Below are positions 1 through 11,917 of a stretch of 64,000 nt of DNA, piece by piece. The DNA comes from Megalobrama amblycephala (lineage: Eukaryota; Chordata; Actinopteri; Cypriniformes; Xenocyprididae), in NCBI RefSeq assembly GCF_018812025.1, contig NC_063063.1:1976001-2040000 (forward strand), read 5' to 3'. A model generated the notes under the pieces. The model was not told the DNA's origin, made no database searches, and saw only the letters and a program-made list of their open reading frames with translations. Numbering within the stretch: position 1 is the stretch's first letter; each line of letters begins with the position of its first letter. The position numbers and the translations under genes were made by a program.

Positions 1-471
1 CTGAGTGTGTCTGTGTGCGTCTGTGTGTGTCTGTGAATCTGTGCACGTCTGTGTGCGCATCTGTGTGTGTCTGTGTATGCGTCTGTGCGCATTTGTGCGT
101 GTCTGTGTGTGTGTCTGTGTGTGCGCGTCTGTGCATTTGTGTGCGCGTCTGAGTTTGCGTCTGTGTGTGCGCGTCTGTGTGTGTCTGTGTATGCGTCTGT
201 GTATGCGTCTGTGCGCATTTGTGCGTGTCTGTGTGTGTGTCTGTGTGTGCGCGTCTGTGCATTTGTGTGTGTCTGTGCATCTGTGTGCACGTCTGTGTGT
301 GTCTGTGTATGCGTCTGTGCGCGTCTGCGTGATTGTGTGCGTGTCTGTGTGTGTGTGCGCGTCTCTGCATGTGTGTGCTTGTCTGTGTGTGTGTGTGTGT
401 GTTTTCTGTCTCTGTGTCTGCATGTCTGTGTTTGTGTGAGTATCTGTGTGTGCATCTGAGTGTGTGTGCAT

Positions 472-502
<31 letters not shown>

Positions 503-901
503 CGTCTGTGCATCTGTGTGCTTGTCTGTCTGTGTGTTTCTGTCTGTGTGTCTGCATGTCTGTGCTTGTGTGAGTATCTGTGTGTGTGTCTGTGTGCGTC
601 TGTGTGTGTCTGTGAATCTGTGTGTGTCTGTGTGTGCGTGTTTGTGCATCTGTGTGTGTGTGCATCTGTGTGTCTGTGTGTGTTTCTGTCTGTGTCTGCA
701 TGTCTGTGTTTGTGTGAGTATCTGTGTGTGCATCTGAGTGTGTGTCTGTGTGCGTCTGTGTGTGTCTGTGAATCTGTGCACGTCTGTGTGCGCATCTGTG
801 TGTGTCTGTGTATGCGTCTGTGCGCATTTGTGCATGTCTGTGTGTGCGCGTCTGTGCATCTGTGTGCGCGTCTGTGAGTGTCTGTGTGTGTGTGCATGTG
901 T
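1..901. repeat. TG-rich minisatellite with higher-order repeats, cut by window edge
   Basis: Degenerate array of TGTGTCTGTG-type units, broken by TCTGTGCATC, GCGCGTCTG and TATGCGTCTG variants. It has higher-order structure: a block of roughly 95 bases at the left edge recurs almost unchanged from about 738. A second block containing TGTCTGTGTTTGTGTGAG or a close variant recurs near 419, 550 and 697. The long open frames here encode only C/V/S/L and are artefacts of a stop-free repeat. Alternating purine-pyrimidine content could favour Z-DNA (inference). The array begins before the window. Confidence 0.95.
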
Positions 902-904
902 GGT

Positions 905-1165
905 CCTGGGAAACCCTACATTATGGGAAATGTCCCCACAAAGATGGCGATATCCGAAATCCTTGTCCTTGTTGGGGACGTTTTTGGTCCCGATGAGGAA
1001 AACAGCCTGTAAATGACATTAAATGATGCTTTTTGAAAATGTCAAAATGCAGGAAGTTTTCTGTGATGGGTAGGTTATTATAGGGGGACAGAATACACAG
1101 TTTGTACAGTATAAAAATCATTATGTCTATGGAATGTCGACAAAAAAAAAAACATGAAGTGTGTG
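905..1165. mobile_element. Relic of a common fish repeat (GTCCCCA... GAGGAAAACAG ... (TG)n family), copy 1
   Basis: Contains GTCCCCACAAAGATGG, GGTCCCGATGAGGAAAAC and AAGTTTTCTGTGATGGGTAG, then TATAAAAATCATTATGTCTA, ending in a short TG run. The same order of blocks is seen at 59418-59585, and a weaker form at 5700-5965. I recognise it as a non-autonomous repeat frequent in cyprinid genomes; the family name is not certain. No coding potential. Confidence 0.75.
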
Positions 1166-1277
1166 TGTGAAGCCTTTTCCACTGCAGTCAGCAGCACCTG
1201 GACCAACTTTACCCAGACTTGTACATTATCATCAAGGATACCCTGCAAATATCAGTCTTTTATTTTGTTTGTTTTAG

Positions 1278-1419
1278 CCGATCCTTCCATTTGGCCTGCA
1301 TCAGCGAGGACACACAGCCGCTGCTTCTCTCCTGGATAAACTACGCTGTTAGAGAGGAAGGAGCCTTGGATAGTTTTCTGTTTAAATATCTTGAAAAAAC
1401 AGTATTTGGTCTTTCCTGA
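1278..1419 (+). CDS. Weak candidate 3' terminal exon, unrecognised protein
   Basis: A pyrimidine-rich tract ending TTTGTTTTAG (1268-1277) precedes an open stretch of about 46 codons with protein-like composition: mixed hydrophobic and charged residues including HLACISEDTQPLLLSW and a C-terminal FLFKYLEK. It stops at TGA 1417-1419, and an AATAAA lies at 1567-1572, 148 bases downstream. The same frame is open upstream through 1192, where CCTTTTCCACTGCAG (1175-1189) is another plausible acceptor. I do not recognise the protein and see no upstream exon in the window. Chance or an old pseudogene is quite possible. Confidence 0.2.
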
Positions 1420-1820
1420 AAAACTCTTATGAAATTGATGATCCTTGCATAGGAACAGACCAGCTTAAGTTTTGTCGTCAATTTAAAATTTATTACATAC
1501 TACAAATGTTTTGCCTCCTTTTAGCTTTCCCTCATTAATAAGTGCCCTCATGCCAGGACTCCAGATAATAAAATCACATGGAGCTAGGACTCGGACTGTA
1601 ATGGTCTATTAAGGACAGGTGTAAATGGTTTAAATTTATGTGGTTTCGGGTTAAGCAGAGGACATATGTTTAGTCAATTCTGAAAAAAAAAAAACCTTAT
1701 GAGAAGACGATCTGTGTGTGGACAGAGGCCAGCTTAATTTTTTTTTTTTTTTTTTGCTGTCAATTAGAAATTTATTACTTAATATGAAACTTCTGCCAGG
1801 TTAAGCAGAGGACATGTCAT
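1415..1820. repeat. Diverged tandem duplication
   Basis: The block at 1415-1500 (CTGAAAAACTCTTATGA, then ACCAGCTTAAG and AATTTATTAC) recurs in altered form at 1680-1782, about 265 bases later. GGTTAAGCAGAGGACAT occurs at about 1650 and 1800. Spacing differs between the two landmarks, so the second copy has an internal deletion. No gene seen. Confidence 0.6.
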
Positions 1821-1924
1821 GCCACGCCACGTGTTTATCACAAACACATAAAGAAGGATTGTCAGTGTTCAGATGACATTGCTCAATGGTTCATGCTCAC
1901 TTCCCCTGTTCTTTTACATTTACA

Positions 1925-2243
1925 TTACCTTTGCAGTCATCGAACACTCACTTAAAGTTAGTTAGTAACATTTTCCATTAGTTAACTGCATTGAACTAAC
2001 AATGAAAAATACTTCTAAAGCATTGATTAATCTTAATGTTAATTTCAACATTTACTAATGCATTACTACAGTCAAATGTTGTATGCTAATGTTATTTAAT
2101 GTACCTGAGCGATAATGAACTACAGTTGCATTTTTATTACCTAATGTTGAAAAAGATGAATAAATACTGTAACAAACAGATTGCTCACTGTTAATGCATT
2201 ACCTGATATTAACTAACAGGCCTTTATTATAAAGTGTTATCTC
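1925..2243. mobile_element. Old GTTAGTTAAC-type non-autonomous DNA element
   Basis: AT-rich block with recurrent TTAGTTAAC, GAACTAACAATGAA, ATTTACTAATGCATTA and AATAAATACTGTAACA motifs, ending in TTATTATAAAGTGTTA. This motif series is typical of a very common cyprinid hAT-like miniature element (recognition from memory). No open frame of note. Confidence 0.6.
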
Positions 2244-2392
2244 TAAAAACACTAGTAATTTAATAACACAAATGAGCAAATCTCAAAATGAATAAGCATT
2301 TTTCTTACTGAACATTGTAAAATTGAGATGCCTAAACTCTTTTGTAGCTTTTAAAATGTTTTGAATTGAATTAAACTTAAATATAGACCATT

Positions 2393-3411
2393 TCACTGTA
2401 CAAATGTTCATGATTTACCACTTATTTTTTTTATTTTACTTTTTTTTTTGTCAAATCAACTTATTTTGAGTTTCTGTTGAGTAAATGAATCTCTTTCTTT
2501 GTATTAACTCAAATGTTTAGTTTCAAATAACTAAAGATTTTAAGGCAACCAGGTTTGTTACTTTAAGTTAAACTAACAAATAAAACTTATTCAGGGGACC
2601 TTTAGTCATTACTTAAATATATATATATATATATATATTGTTGTGAAATAAAAAATCAAGTTCTGAAATGCTGTTAGACTTTTTACTTGTAATTGTTATT
2701 TTACTAAGTTTGGATGACACACAAATTATGCCTATTGATTCGATATACGATCATGACTTATCATAGTTTAACATTTTCAGTTAATCAAAAATGTATTTAA
2801 TTTTAAGTTCTGTTAATGTAACGTTTCATTGTTTTGAGTTGTATGAACACTTCTTTTAGACAAACTTAAGTTAAGTGAAACTGGGCTGGGATTTATATTT
2901 CCCATCATGCTTTGCCCATGGCACTTGAAAGGGAGAGTAAATGCTAAAATTAAGTGTTATATAATGTTTTTTGCACAAGATTAATGGTAAGGGAGATTTA
3001 GCAGTAATTAGGGTTTTGTTATGATAATTTAGAAGAATTTCTGTTAATGTGGGTTTTTGGAGATTTACCATCATGGTGACAAGCGGTGCTTGGTAAGTTC
3101 ATGTTACAAATGCATTTTATTGTGTCCAAAAAGCGTCTTCACCTTACTTAAAACATTATGTTGGATCCACTTAAATAGTTGCATTCATGTTGACAATTAT
3201 TAAGTTAATGTTACTTAGAAATGTGTTTTTATTGTGGCAAAAAAACATCTTCACCTTACTTAAAACATTATGTTGGATCAACTCAAAATATTGCTTTGAA
3301 TTAATGTAATTCTCCCAATTGGCTTAAGTTAAAAATTCTAGTGGAAAACGTTAACATTTTTTTTTTTTTTTTTTTGTTGAACCAATGTTTTATTTTTTAG
3401 AGTGTACAGTG
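2393..3411. mobile_element. Non-autonomous element with CACTGTAC termini
   Basis: The left end reads CACTGTACAAATG and the right end AGAGTGTACAGTG, which is the inverted form, so this looks like one ~1.0 kb element. It contains a TTTTAAGGCAACCAGG motif near 2540, a TA run at 2616-2638, and a tandem direct duplication near 3137 and 3249 (CTTCACCTTACTTAAAAC, 112 bases apart). A poly-T tract occurs at 3358-3375. No transposase frame. Confidence 0.5.
2616..2638. repeat. (TA)n microsatellite
   Basis: Uninterrupted TA dinucleotide run inside an older transposable element. Confidence 0.95.
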
Positions 3412-3498
3412 TTATTGGTAATCTGCCAAAACATGTTATTACTGTCTTACCGGTATCAGCCAGAATTGAACTAAAATAACCTAAACACACAGAAGTGA

Positions 3499-3694
3499 AC
3501 ACTGTAAAAAATTATTTTCATGATTTATCACATTTTTTTTTTTCTTTTGTCATATCAACTTAGATCATTAATGTGATTCAGATAACATAATATTTTGAGT
3601 TTCTGTTGATTAAACCAATCGCTTTCATTGTATTAACTCAAAATTTTTATTTCAATGAACTCAATTTTAAGGCAACCAGGTAACTTACTTTTTT
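3499..3694. mobile_element. Truncated second copy of the CACTGTA element
   Basis: Shares with 2393-2580 the order CACTGTAaaa, ATGATTTA(T/C)CAC, a T-rich tract, TTGAGTTTCTGTTGA, then TTTTAAGGCAACCAGG. Only the left half is present. It abuts the foldback element starting at 3695, suggesting truncation by that insertion (inference). Confidence 0.55.
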
Positions 3695-4294
3695 AAAGGA
3701 TTAGTTCACTTTCAAATTAGTTCACTTTCAAATTTACTCACCCTCATGTCATCCAAGATGTTCATGTCTTTCTTTCTTCAGTAGAAAAGAAATGAAGGTT
3801 TTTCAGGAAAACATTCCAGGATTTTTCTCCATATAGTGGATTTCACTGGGGTTCAACGGGTTGAAGGTCCAAATGTCAGTTTCAGTGCAGCTTCAAAGAG
3901 CTCTACATGATCCCAGACGAGGAATAAGAGTCTTATCTAGAGAAACCATCAGTCATTTTTTTTTAACAAAAATAAAACTTTATGCACTTTTTAACCACAA
4001 ATGTTCATCTTGCACTGCTCTGAGAAGCTCATTACGTTGCTGTGTGACATAGGGCGAAAAACTTCATCTAATTTTCTCCTCCAACTTCAAAATCGTCCGA
4101 TATCGTTGTTTTACCTTTTTTTTTTTTTTTTTTTTTTGAAAAGGCCGTTTGACTTAGTCTTTGCATGTTCACTTTGTAGACACTGGATCGGTACTTCCAC
4201 CTACGTCACATGTGACCTTTCCAACATTCCAACATGATTACGTCATGCATGGTGCATTGCAGAGCAGTGCAAGACGAGCATTTGTGGTTAAAAA

Positions 4295-4365
<71 letters not shown>

Positions 4366-4615
4366 GGCCGATGGTTTCTCTAGATAAGGAATATCTCTTA
4401 TTCCTCATCTGGGATCATGTAGAGCTCTTTGAAGCTGCACTGAAACTGACATTTGGACCTTCAACCCGTTGAACCCCAGTGAAGTCCACTATATGGAGAA
4501 AAATCCTGGAATGATTTCATCAAAAACCTTAATTTCTCTTCCACTGAAGAAAGTCTTGGATGGCATGGGGGTGAGTAAGTTATCAGGAAATTTTCTTTCA
4601 GAAGTGAACGAATCC
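3695..4615. mobile_element. Foldback transposon with ~250 bp inverted arms
   Basis: The left arm (about 3698-3960) is the reverse complement of the right arm (about 4365-4615). GGATTAGTTCAC at the left end pairs with GTGAACGAATCC at the right, CCAGGATTTTTCTCC with GGAGAAAAATCCTGG, and GAGCTCTACATGATCC with GGATCATGTAGAGCTC. The middle holds a poly-T run (4119-4137) and a TA run (4297-4363). It encodes no transposase, so it would be non-autonomous. A TTAA lies at the left edge but not clearly at the right. The 67-78 aa frames here are by-products. Confidence 0.8.
4297..4363. repeat. (TA)n microsatellite
   Basis: About 33 TA units at the inner edge of the right arm of the foldback element. Likely cruciform-prone and length-variable (inference). 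Confidence 0.95.
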
Positions 4616-5699
4616 AACAGTTCTTGTTGCTGCCTCTTTTAATACATGCATCTTACGTAGAAGTGTCTTAATAATAATCCACAATCTATAAAATGCTGGC
4701 TTCTCCACCTTAAACAAACCGTACACGCCGTTCACGTCACGTATTGCCAGTAGCCGTCATCGTAATTCAGGCCGTCTTTCACAAACGCCTAGTATTAAAT
4801 TCTCCCAATGGGGACAGCTTACGAAAAGGACCATTGCCAACAATGTCTAGTGAGTGCAAATGTTTATTTAAAACGTTATGTTTGAGTATTGATTTGATTT
4901 CTCTCTCTCCCCCTTCTCTCCTTGGCTTAAAAACTCCGTCTGTCCATCATGCATTTCAGCGCCAGGCAGGTCTCATTATGGTCCTCTCCGTCCCAGCCAG
5001 CAATGATAAGAGAGACACAATGTTGGCCCGGCCAAGAAAAACACTTTATACCCTGAGCCGGTTTCACATTGGAACATGGATATAGAATATCTCACCTTTG
5101 CGAGGAGAAAGAAACGAACAGAGAACATTATTATCCGACATACTCGTCCCCCCGTTTCTCTCCGTCGAACGTCAGTTTGTATTTAATTACCACCAAATGA
5201 GGTTATGTTTCATTTGCACTGAAACAACTCTTCTACAATTCTAATAAAATGTTCTACATTTCTCTTATTATGGTTTCCCATTTGCTCACGGTGTCTGCCG
5301 CCTCGGCGCGAGGCCTAGGTAAATGGCAAGTAGTTCCAGTGGAACCCGCAAACCTTTCGTCCGCTGGCATCACAGCGTCCTGCCAGAGAGTCCATCTCAT
5401 TTTGAAAACCTAGACGCATCAATATACCTCTTCCACATGAGGGCAGGAAAAACAAATTATAAAGGGGAAGGGTATGTTTGGAGCTGTCCGGACAATTTTG
5501 ACAGGTGAACATAAACCATTCCCTCCATGAACTCAGTTTGCTTTGTCAATATGGGAGTATTCATTAGCTCCACGTATTGCGGCAGCATTGGCTTTTAATT
5601 TTGCGCTCTTGAGAGATCATAAATACTGGAAACTGTGCTGAATGCGCATATGATTTCATTAAATGTTCAAAGTTCATTAATTACTCATTTTTTTCTGTG
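4616..5699. other. Non-repetitive block, candidate conserved non-coding DNA
   Basis: About 1.1 kb of mixed composition without recognisable repeats. It has homeodomain-type cores: TTTAATTACCACC near 5182, and TTCATTAATTACTCAT near 5673. Short frames (113 aa at 4744-5085, 61 aa at 5323-5508) show no family resemblance. It could hold cis-regulatory elements; only cross-species alignment would show this. Confidence 0.3.
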
Positions 5700-5965
5700 C
5701 TGATAATAGGGCCAAATGTCCTCACTTTTATAATGAAATATTATGACAACCGACAGTGAGGACATTTTACCGGTCCTCACTAGTTTAAAAGGCTTATAAA
5801 TCGGCCAAGACATGTTTTTTATTTAAATCAGGTGTTTTGCACATGTTTCTGTGATGGGTTGGGATAGGCAATAGAAAATATCATTTACTTAATATAAAAT
5901 CAATGGAAGTCTATGCAAAGTCCTCACTAATATAGTAAAACGTGTGTGTGTTTGTGTGTGTGTGA
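5700..5965. mobile_element. Diverged relic of the GTCC/(TG)n repeat, copy 2
   Basis: Begins with AATGTCCTCACTTTTATAA and contains GGTCCTCACTAGT, GTTTCTGTGATGGGTTGGG, AATGGAAGTC and TCCTCACTAATATAG, ending in a TG run. The order of motifs is like 905-1165, but it is much diverged. Confidence 0.55.
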
Positions 5966-6572
5966 CATTTATACAAATAAATGCTGTTCTTTTGAACTTT
6001 CTATTCATCAAAAAATCCTGGAAAAAAATATAGCATGGTTTTCAACACTGATGATGATAATAATAAATGTTTCTTGAGCAGCAAATCCATATTAGAAATA
6101 TATTTTCAGTAAATGTGTGTGTATGCAATAACTAAATTGGTTCAGGTTGATTGTGTAATATCAGAATAGACATCTGTACACCTCATTTGGAGGGATTTGG
6201 GCACAACTTGTTCTTTGCCCTTGAGTTTATTTAAGTTTTAGTGGTTGTGTGCTGTTCACAAACTACCTACGTGGTGCGCAGTGCTATTTATACATGTTTT
6301 TTCAGAGCTCTGCCCTATCTGCCGTGTGCGCGTTTCCTCAGGGAGTCTCCAGCTTGTTACAGCTCCTTCTGTTTACTCGCCTGATTCCATAAACGCTTGG
6401 AACTCTCTTAATTCTCAATAAACCAAATGTACCCAAGGATCTAAATGATGGTCTCTTTCAGAAACGTCAGACTGAATGTCTCCTTGTGTGTTTATCTACC
6501 ATGGACATGTATTACACCTGGAGAAAGCTATAGGTTAGCATGCCACCAAATGACTAGTCTAGTCGAATCATA
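5966..6572. other. No gene seen
   Basis: AT-rich DNA with no repeat family that I recognise and no coding frame. The block near 6240-6520 is less AT-rich and looks single-copy. The boundary with the following pentanucleotide array is gradual. Confidence 0.5.
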
Positions 6573-9500
6573 TATCATATACTGTAATTTATCATATCAT
6601 TAATCATATATCGTATTGTATCTCTCGTATCGTATCTCTCATATCATATCGTATCTCTTGCGTCGTAGTATCGTATCTCTCGTATTGTATCTCTCGTATC
6701 ATATCACATCATATTGTATCGTATCATATTAATCATATTGTATTGTATCTCTCGTATCGTATTGTATCATATCGCATTGTATCGTATTAATCATATTGTA
6801 TTGTATCTCTTGTATCATATATCATATCATATTGTATCGTATTGTATCGTATCTCTCGTATCGTATTGTATCATATCGCATTGTATCGTATTAATCATAT
6901 TGTATTGTATCTCTCGTATCATATCATATCATATTGTATCGTATTGTATCGTATCATATCATATTGTATCGTATTGTATCGTATCTCTCGTATCGTATTG
7001 TATTGTATCTCTCGTATTGTATCTCTCGTATCATCGTATTGTACCATATCGTATTGTCTCGTATTAATCATGTTGTATTGTATCTCTCGTATCATATCAT
7101 ATCATATCATATTGTATCGTATCGTATTAATCGTATTGTATCGTATCTCTCGTATTGTATTGTATATCTCGTATCGTATTGTATCGTATCTCTCGTATTG
7201 TATTGTATCTCTTGTATCATCGTATTGTATCATATCATATTATGTCGTATTAATCATATTGTATTGTACCTCTCGTATTGTATCTTATCTATAGTATTGT
7301 ATCTCTCATATCACATCATATTGTATCATATCCTATCGCTTGTGTCATATCGTATCATCTCTTGTATCATATTGTATCATATCTCTCGTATCATTTTGTA
7401 TCATATCGTATCTCTCGTATGGTATCGTATCTCTCTCTCTCTTAGTATCGTATCTCTCATATCATATCATATCATATCGTATTGTCTCATGTCATATAAT
7501 ATCTCTTGTATTGTATCATATTGTATTGTATCTCTTGTATCATATCGTATTGTATCTTTTGTATCATCGTATCATATAGTATCGTATCTCTCATACCATA
7601 TCGTATTGTATAATATCATATAATATCTCTTATATCGTATCATATTGTATTGTATCTTTCGTATCATATACTGTATCATATCCTATTGTATCGTATCATA
7701 TTGTATCTCTCGTATCATATTGCATTGTATCTTTCATATCATCGTATCGTATTGTATCGTATTGTATCGTATCTCTCGTATTGTATTGTTTCTCTCGTAT
7801 TGTATTGTATCTCTCTTATCATCGTATTGTATCATATCGTATTGTATCGTATTAATCATATTGTATCGTATCTTATCTATAGTATCATATATCTTGTATT
7901 GTATCTCTCATATCACATCATATTGTATCATATTGTATCATATCTCTCGTATCATTTCGTATCATATCGTATCTCTTGTATGGTATCGCATCTCTCTCTC
8001 TTAGTATCGTATCTCTCGTATCATATTGTATCTCTCATATCATATCATATCTTTCGTATCATCGTATTGGATAATATTGTATCTCTCGTATCATATCGTA
8101 TTTCTCATATCATATCATATCGTATTGTGTCATGTTATATCTCTTGTATCGTATCGTATTGTATTGTATCTTTCGTATCGTATACTGTATCATATCATAT
8201 CCTATTGTATTGTATCATATCGTATCTCTCGTATCATATTGTATCTCTTGTATCATATCGTATTGTATCTATCGTATCATCGCATCATATCATATTGTAT
8301 AATATCATATTATATCTCTTGTATCGTATCCTATTGTATTGTATCTTTCGTATCATATACTGTATCATATCCTATTGTATCGCATCGTATCGTATCTCTT
8401 GTATCATATTGTATCTCTCGTATCGTATTGCATTGTATCTTTCATATCATCGTATCGTATAGTATCGTATCTCTCGTATCACATCATATTGTAACATATC
8501 GTACCATATCTCTCATATCATATCGTATCATATTGTATCGTTTCTCTCGTATCATATCATACTGTATCATATCCTATTGTATCATATTGTATCGTATCGT
8601 ATCGTATCATATTGTATCTCTTGTATCATATCGTATTGTATCTTTCGTATCATCGCATCATATCATATTGTATAATATCATATCGTATTGTATAATATCA
8701 TATTATATCTCTTGTATCGTATCCTATTGTATTGTATCTTTCGTATCATATACTGTATCATATCCTATTGTATCGCATCGTATCGTATCTCTTGTATCAT
8801 ATTGTATCTCTCGTATCGTATTGCATTGTATCTTTCATATCATCGTATCATATAGTATCGTATCTCTCGTATCACATCATATTGTAACATATCGTACCAT
8901 ATCTCTCATATCATATTGTATCATATTGTATCGTTTCTCTCGTATCATATCATACTGTATCATATCCTATTGTATCATATTGTATCATATCGTATCGTAT
9001 CATATTGTATCTCTTGTATCATATCGTATTGTATCTTTCGTATCATCGCATCATATCATATTGTATAATATCATATCGTATTGTATAATATCATATTATA
9101 TCTCTTGTATCGTATCCTATTGTATTGTATTTTTCGTATCATATACTGTATCATATCCTATTGTATCGCATCGTATTGTATCTCTTGTATCATATTGTAT
9201 CTCTCGTATCGTATTGCATTGTATCTTTCATATCATCGTATCGTATAGTATCGTATCTCTCGTATCACATCATATTGTAACATATCGTACCATATCTCTC
9301 ATATCATATCGTATCATATTGTATCGTTTCTCTCGTATCATATCATACTGTATCATATCCTATTGTATCATATTGTATCGTATCGTATCGTATCGTATCG
9401 TATCATATTGTATCTCTTGTATCATATCGTATTGTATCTTTCGTATCATCGCATCATATCATATTGTATAATATCATATCATATCGTATTGTATAATATC

Positions 9501-10177
9501 ATATTATATCTCTTGTATCGTATCCTATTGTATTGTATCTTTCGTATCATATACTGTATCATATCCTATTGTATCGCATCGTATTGTATCTCTTGTATCA
9601 TATTGTATCTCTCGTATCGTATTGCATTGTATCTTTCATATCATCGTATCGTATAGTATCGTATCTCTCGTATCACATCGTATTGTAACATGTCGTACCA
9701 TATCTCTCATATCATATCGTATCATATTGTATCGTTTCTCTCGTATCATATCATACTGTATCATATCCTATTGTATCATATTGTATCGTATCGTATCGTA
9801 TCGTATCATATTGTATCTCTTGTATCATATCGTATTGTATCTTTCGTATCTGCATAACTTTTATAATATCATATCATATCGTATTGTATAATATCATATT
9901 ATATCTCTTGTATCGTATCCTATTGTATTGTATCTTTCGTATCATATACTGTATCATATCCTATTGTATCGCATTGTATTGTATCTCTCGTATCGTATTG
10001 CATTGTATCTTTCATATCATCGTATCGTATAGTATCGTATCTCTCGTATCACATCGTATTGTAACATATCGTACCATATCTCTCATATCATATCGTATCA
10101 TATTGTATCGTTTCTCTCGTATCATATCATACTGTATCATATCCTATTGTATCGTATCGTATCGTATCATATTGTAA
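6573..10177. repeat. Pentanucleotide (RTATY) array with ~393 bp higher-order repeat
   Basis: 3.6 kb of ATCGT/ATCAT/ATTGT pentamers, regularly interrupted by TATCTCTCGTATC and TATCTTTCGTATC. From about 8270 the array is organised into long units. The landmark CATTGTATCTTTCATATC occurs at 8431, 8824, 9217, 9625 and 10001, with spacings 393, 393, 408 and 376. The earlier part (6573-8270) is less ordered. Open frames up to 481 aa made of Y, I, V, S, R, L and C arise because the pentamer has no stop codon in any frame on this strand; they are not genes. A lone interruption, TGCATAACTTTTATAA, lies at about 9850. Confidence 0.97.
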
Positions 10178-11917
10178 TGAATGCTGTAACTTTTGCATTA
10201 CTTTTCTTCATCTGGCTGAGACTCGCTTTCTTCCAAGCCTTGCTGGTGTTTTTTTTTTTTTTTTTTTTTACTGATAACTTTTGTTTGCAGTAATGCATTC
10301 AACATAGCCCATATATCACACACTTTCTGTTTCTTTTAAAAACACATTTAGAGTATTATAATATTCGGAGCACTTACAATATTTCCTGACAACTAGAGCA
10401 TTGTAAGCCATGCAAAAGATCTGTTAAAATTATGGGTTATATTACCTAACTCTTTTTGTTGAAAATTGAAAGAAATATGTTTTGTTATTTTTGTACTTTC
10501 TGTCTGTGAAGTGACTACATCATGGAGAAAAGAAAGAATTTAAATTCAGTAGTTTAAAAAATGTTTATGCAAATTAAACTGAAAAGCAATGTGTGTTACT
10601 TTAAAAAAGTAACTGAAATATTAATATGCAAATTTATAAAATAATGCCTAAAAAAAGTATTGGGATTACGTAATGCACATTAATTGTCGTGTTATCCCAA
10701 ACACTGATTTTATTATATTATTATATATTATCATATATATGTTCTTCAGTACAGACCAAAGTTCAGGTTTCACAACTGTTTTTTCAGCATGTTTAAGTAT
10801 TTTATATGCATATATAGATGTTTAAATGAAGAACTATTTAAGAATATTTGCTGTTTGGTTACAGTTTGGTCTGTTAGAGTTTTGTATATCTGAAATTATA
10901 TGCTATTTTGGTAAAACTGATTGCAAAATATCTTTCAGGAACATTTTCATCAAAAGATGAAAAAAAAAAAGAAAAAAAAAGAATAGAAAAAGTGACAAAC
11001 TCAAAAAAAAAAAAAAAAAAAAGGAAAAATTACTTTAATAAGAAGTTTTATAGATATCGTCTTACAATTGAAGTTTCCCCACTATAATCAAGTGAGCATT
11101 TCTGGGAAAACCCACTAATACACACACACACACACACACACACTGATGTTGTGCTCTGATATAAGGACTTTGTTTGTTATCAGATCTCGCATTATAACTT
11201 TTGCTCCCATTGGAGTTGTGATCAGCAGTTCAAACCAGTGCAGTCTTTCATGCCATTTCTGCAAGAGTCGTACAAACAATAGACTTCAATTAGAGGGACT
11301 CCTGCATCTGATTAATCTACTTATATTGGCAGTAGCTGAGCATATCTCCATATCATTACATCAGGTCATAAACGCTGCAGTTATTAGTACAAGAAATTGC
11401 TGTTTGGTCTACACCGCTGAATGAAGCGTATCGAGGTGGCGTACAAACAATTTGACGGACGTTCTGTTTTGCCCTCTTAACTTCTTATTTTCCAGAACAC
11501 TTTGTAAAGAAAAATCTTGTATTTCTGGTCCAAGAGCACCGGAGGAAGCTCTTATGTCATGATTGGGCAGAGTAATTGGCGAATAGTCTGACAGATGATA
11601 GCTCAGCAAGTCTTGAGATGGACACGTGCTTCCAGTTATGAATTAAAGAGAAAAGGGATTTGGGCTTCTTTTCATAAGGATGGATGTTTAGGGCGGTGAG
11701 GAGTAACAACTAACGGCATTAGCTATTTTTCAAGATATTATTGTTTCCTAGAAACTAGTTTCTCTCAGTGAACAGTGTACAGTAGCAGAACAAAGCTGTA
11801 TGTTGATGTTTAAGGTCGTTCTAAAGCAACAATCGAACACCATCTAAACTGACATCTGGGAAAACTCATTCTGGCAAATCTGTTTGTTCAGACATTTTAC
11901 ATTAACAATTAAAAAAT
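10178..11917. other. AT-rich region with homopolymers and possible element remnants; no gene
   Basis: Starts with AACTTTTGCATTACTTTTC-type sequence and includes AAAAAAGTAACTGAA near 10605 and GGGATTACGTAATGC near 10660, reminiscent of a common fish repeat ending. It has poly-T at 10249-10271, A-rich tracts at 10960-11022 and a CA run at 11120-11143. From 11144 to 11917 the DNA looks single-copy. Short frames at 11146-11424 and 11409-11609 have no recognisable family. Confidence 0.5.
11120..11143. repeat. (CA)n microsatellite
   Basis: Twelve CA units following CCCACTAATA. Confidence 0.9.

Noticed and set aside
8026..9471. 481-codon open frame (Y/I/V/S/R/L only)
   Set aside because: It lies inside the pentanucleotide array. 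A pentamer without stop codons stays open in all forward frames; no domain, and composition follows the repeat.
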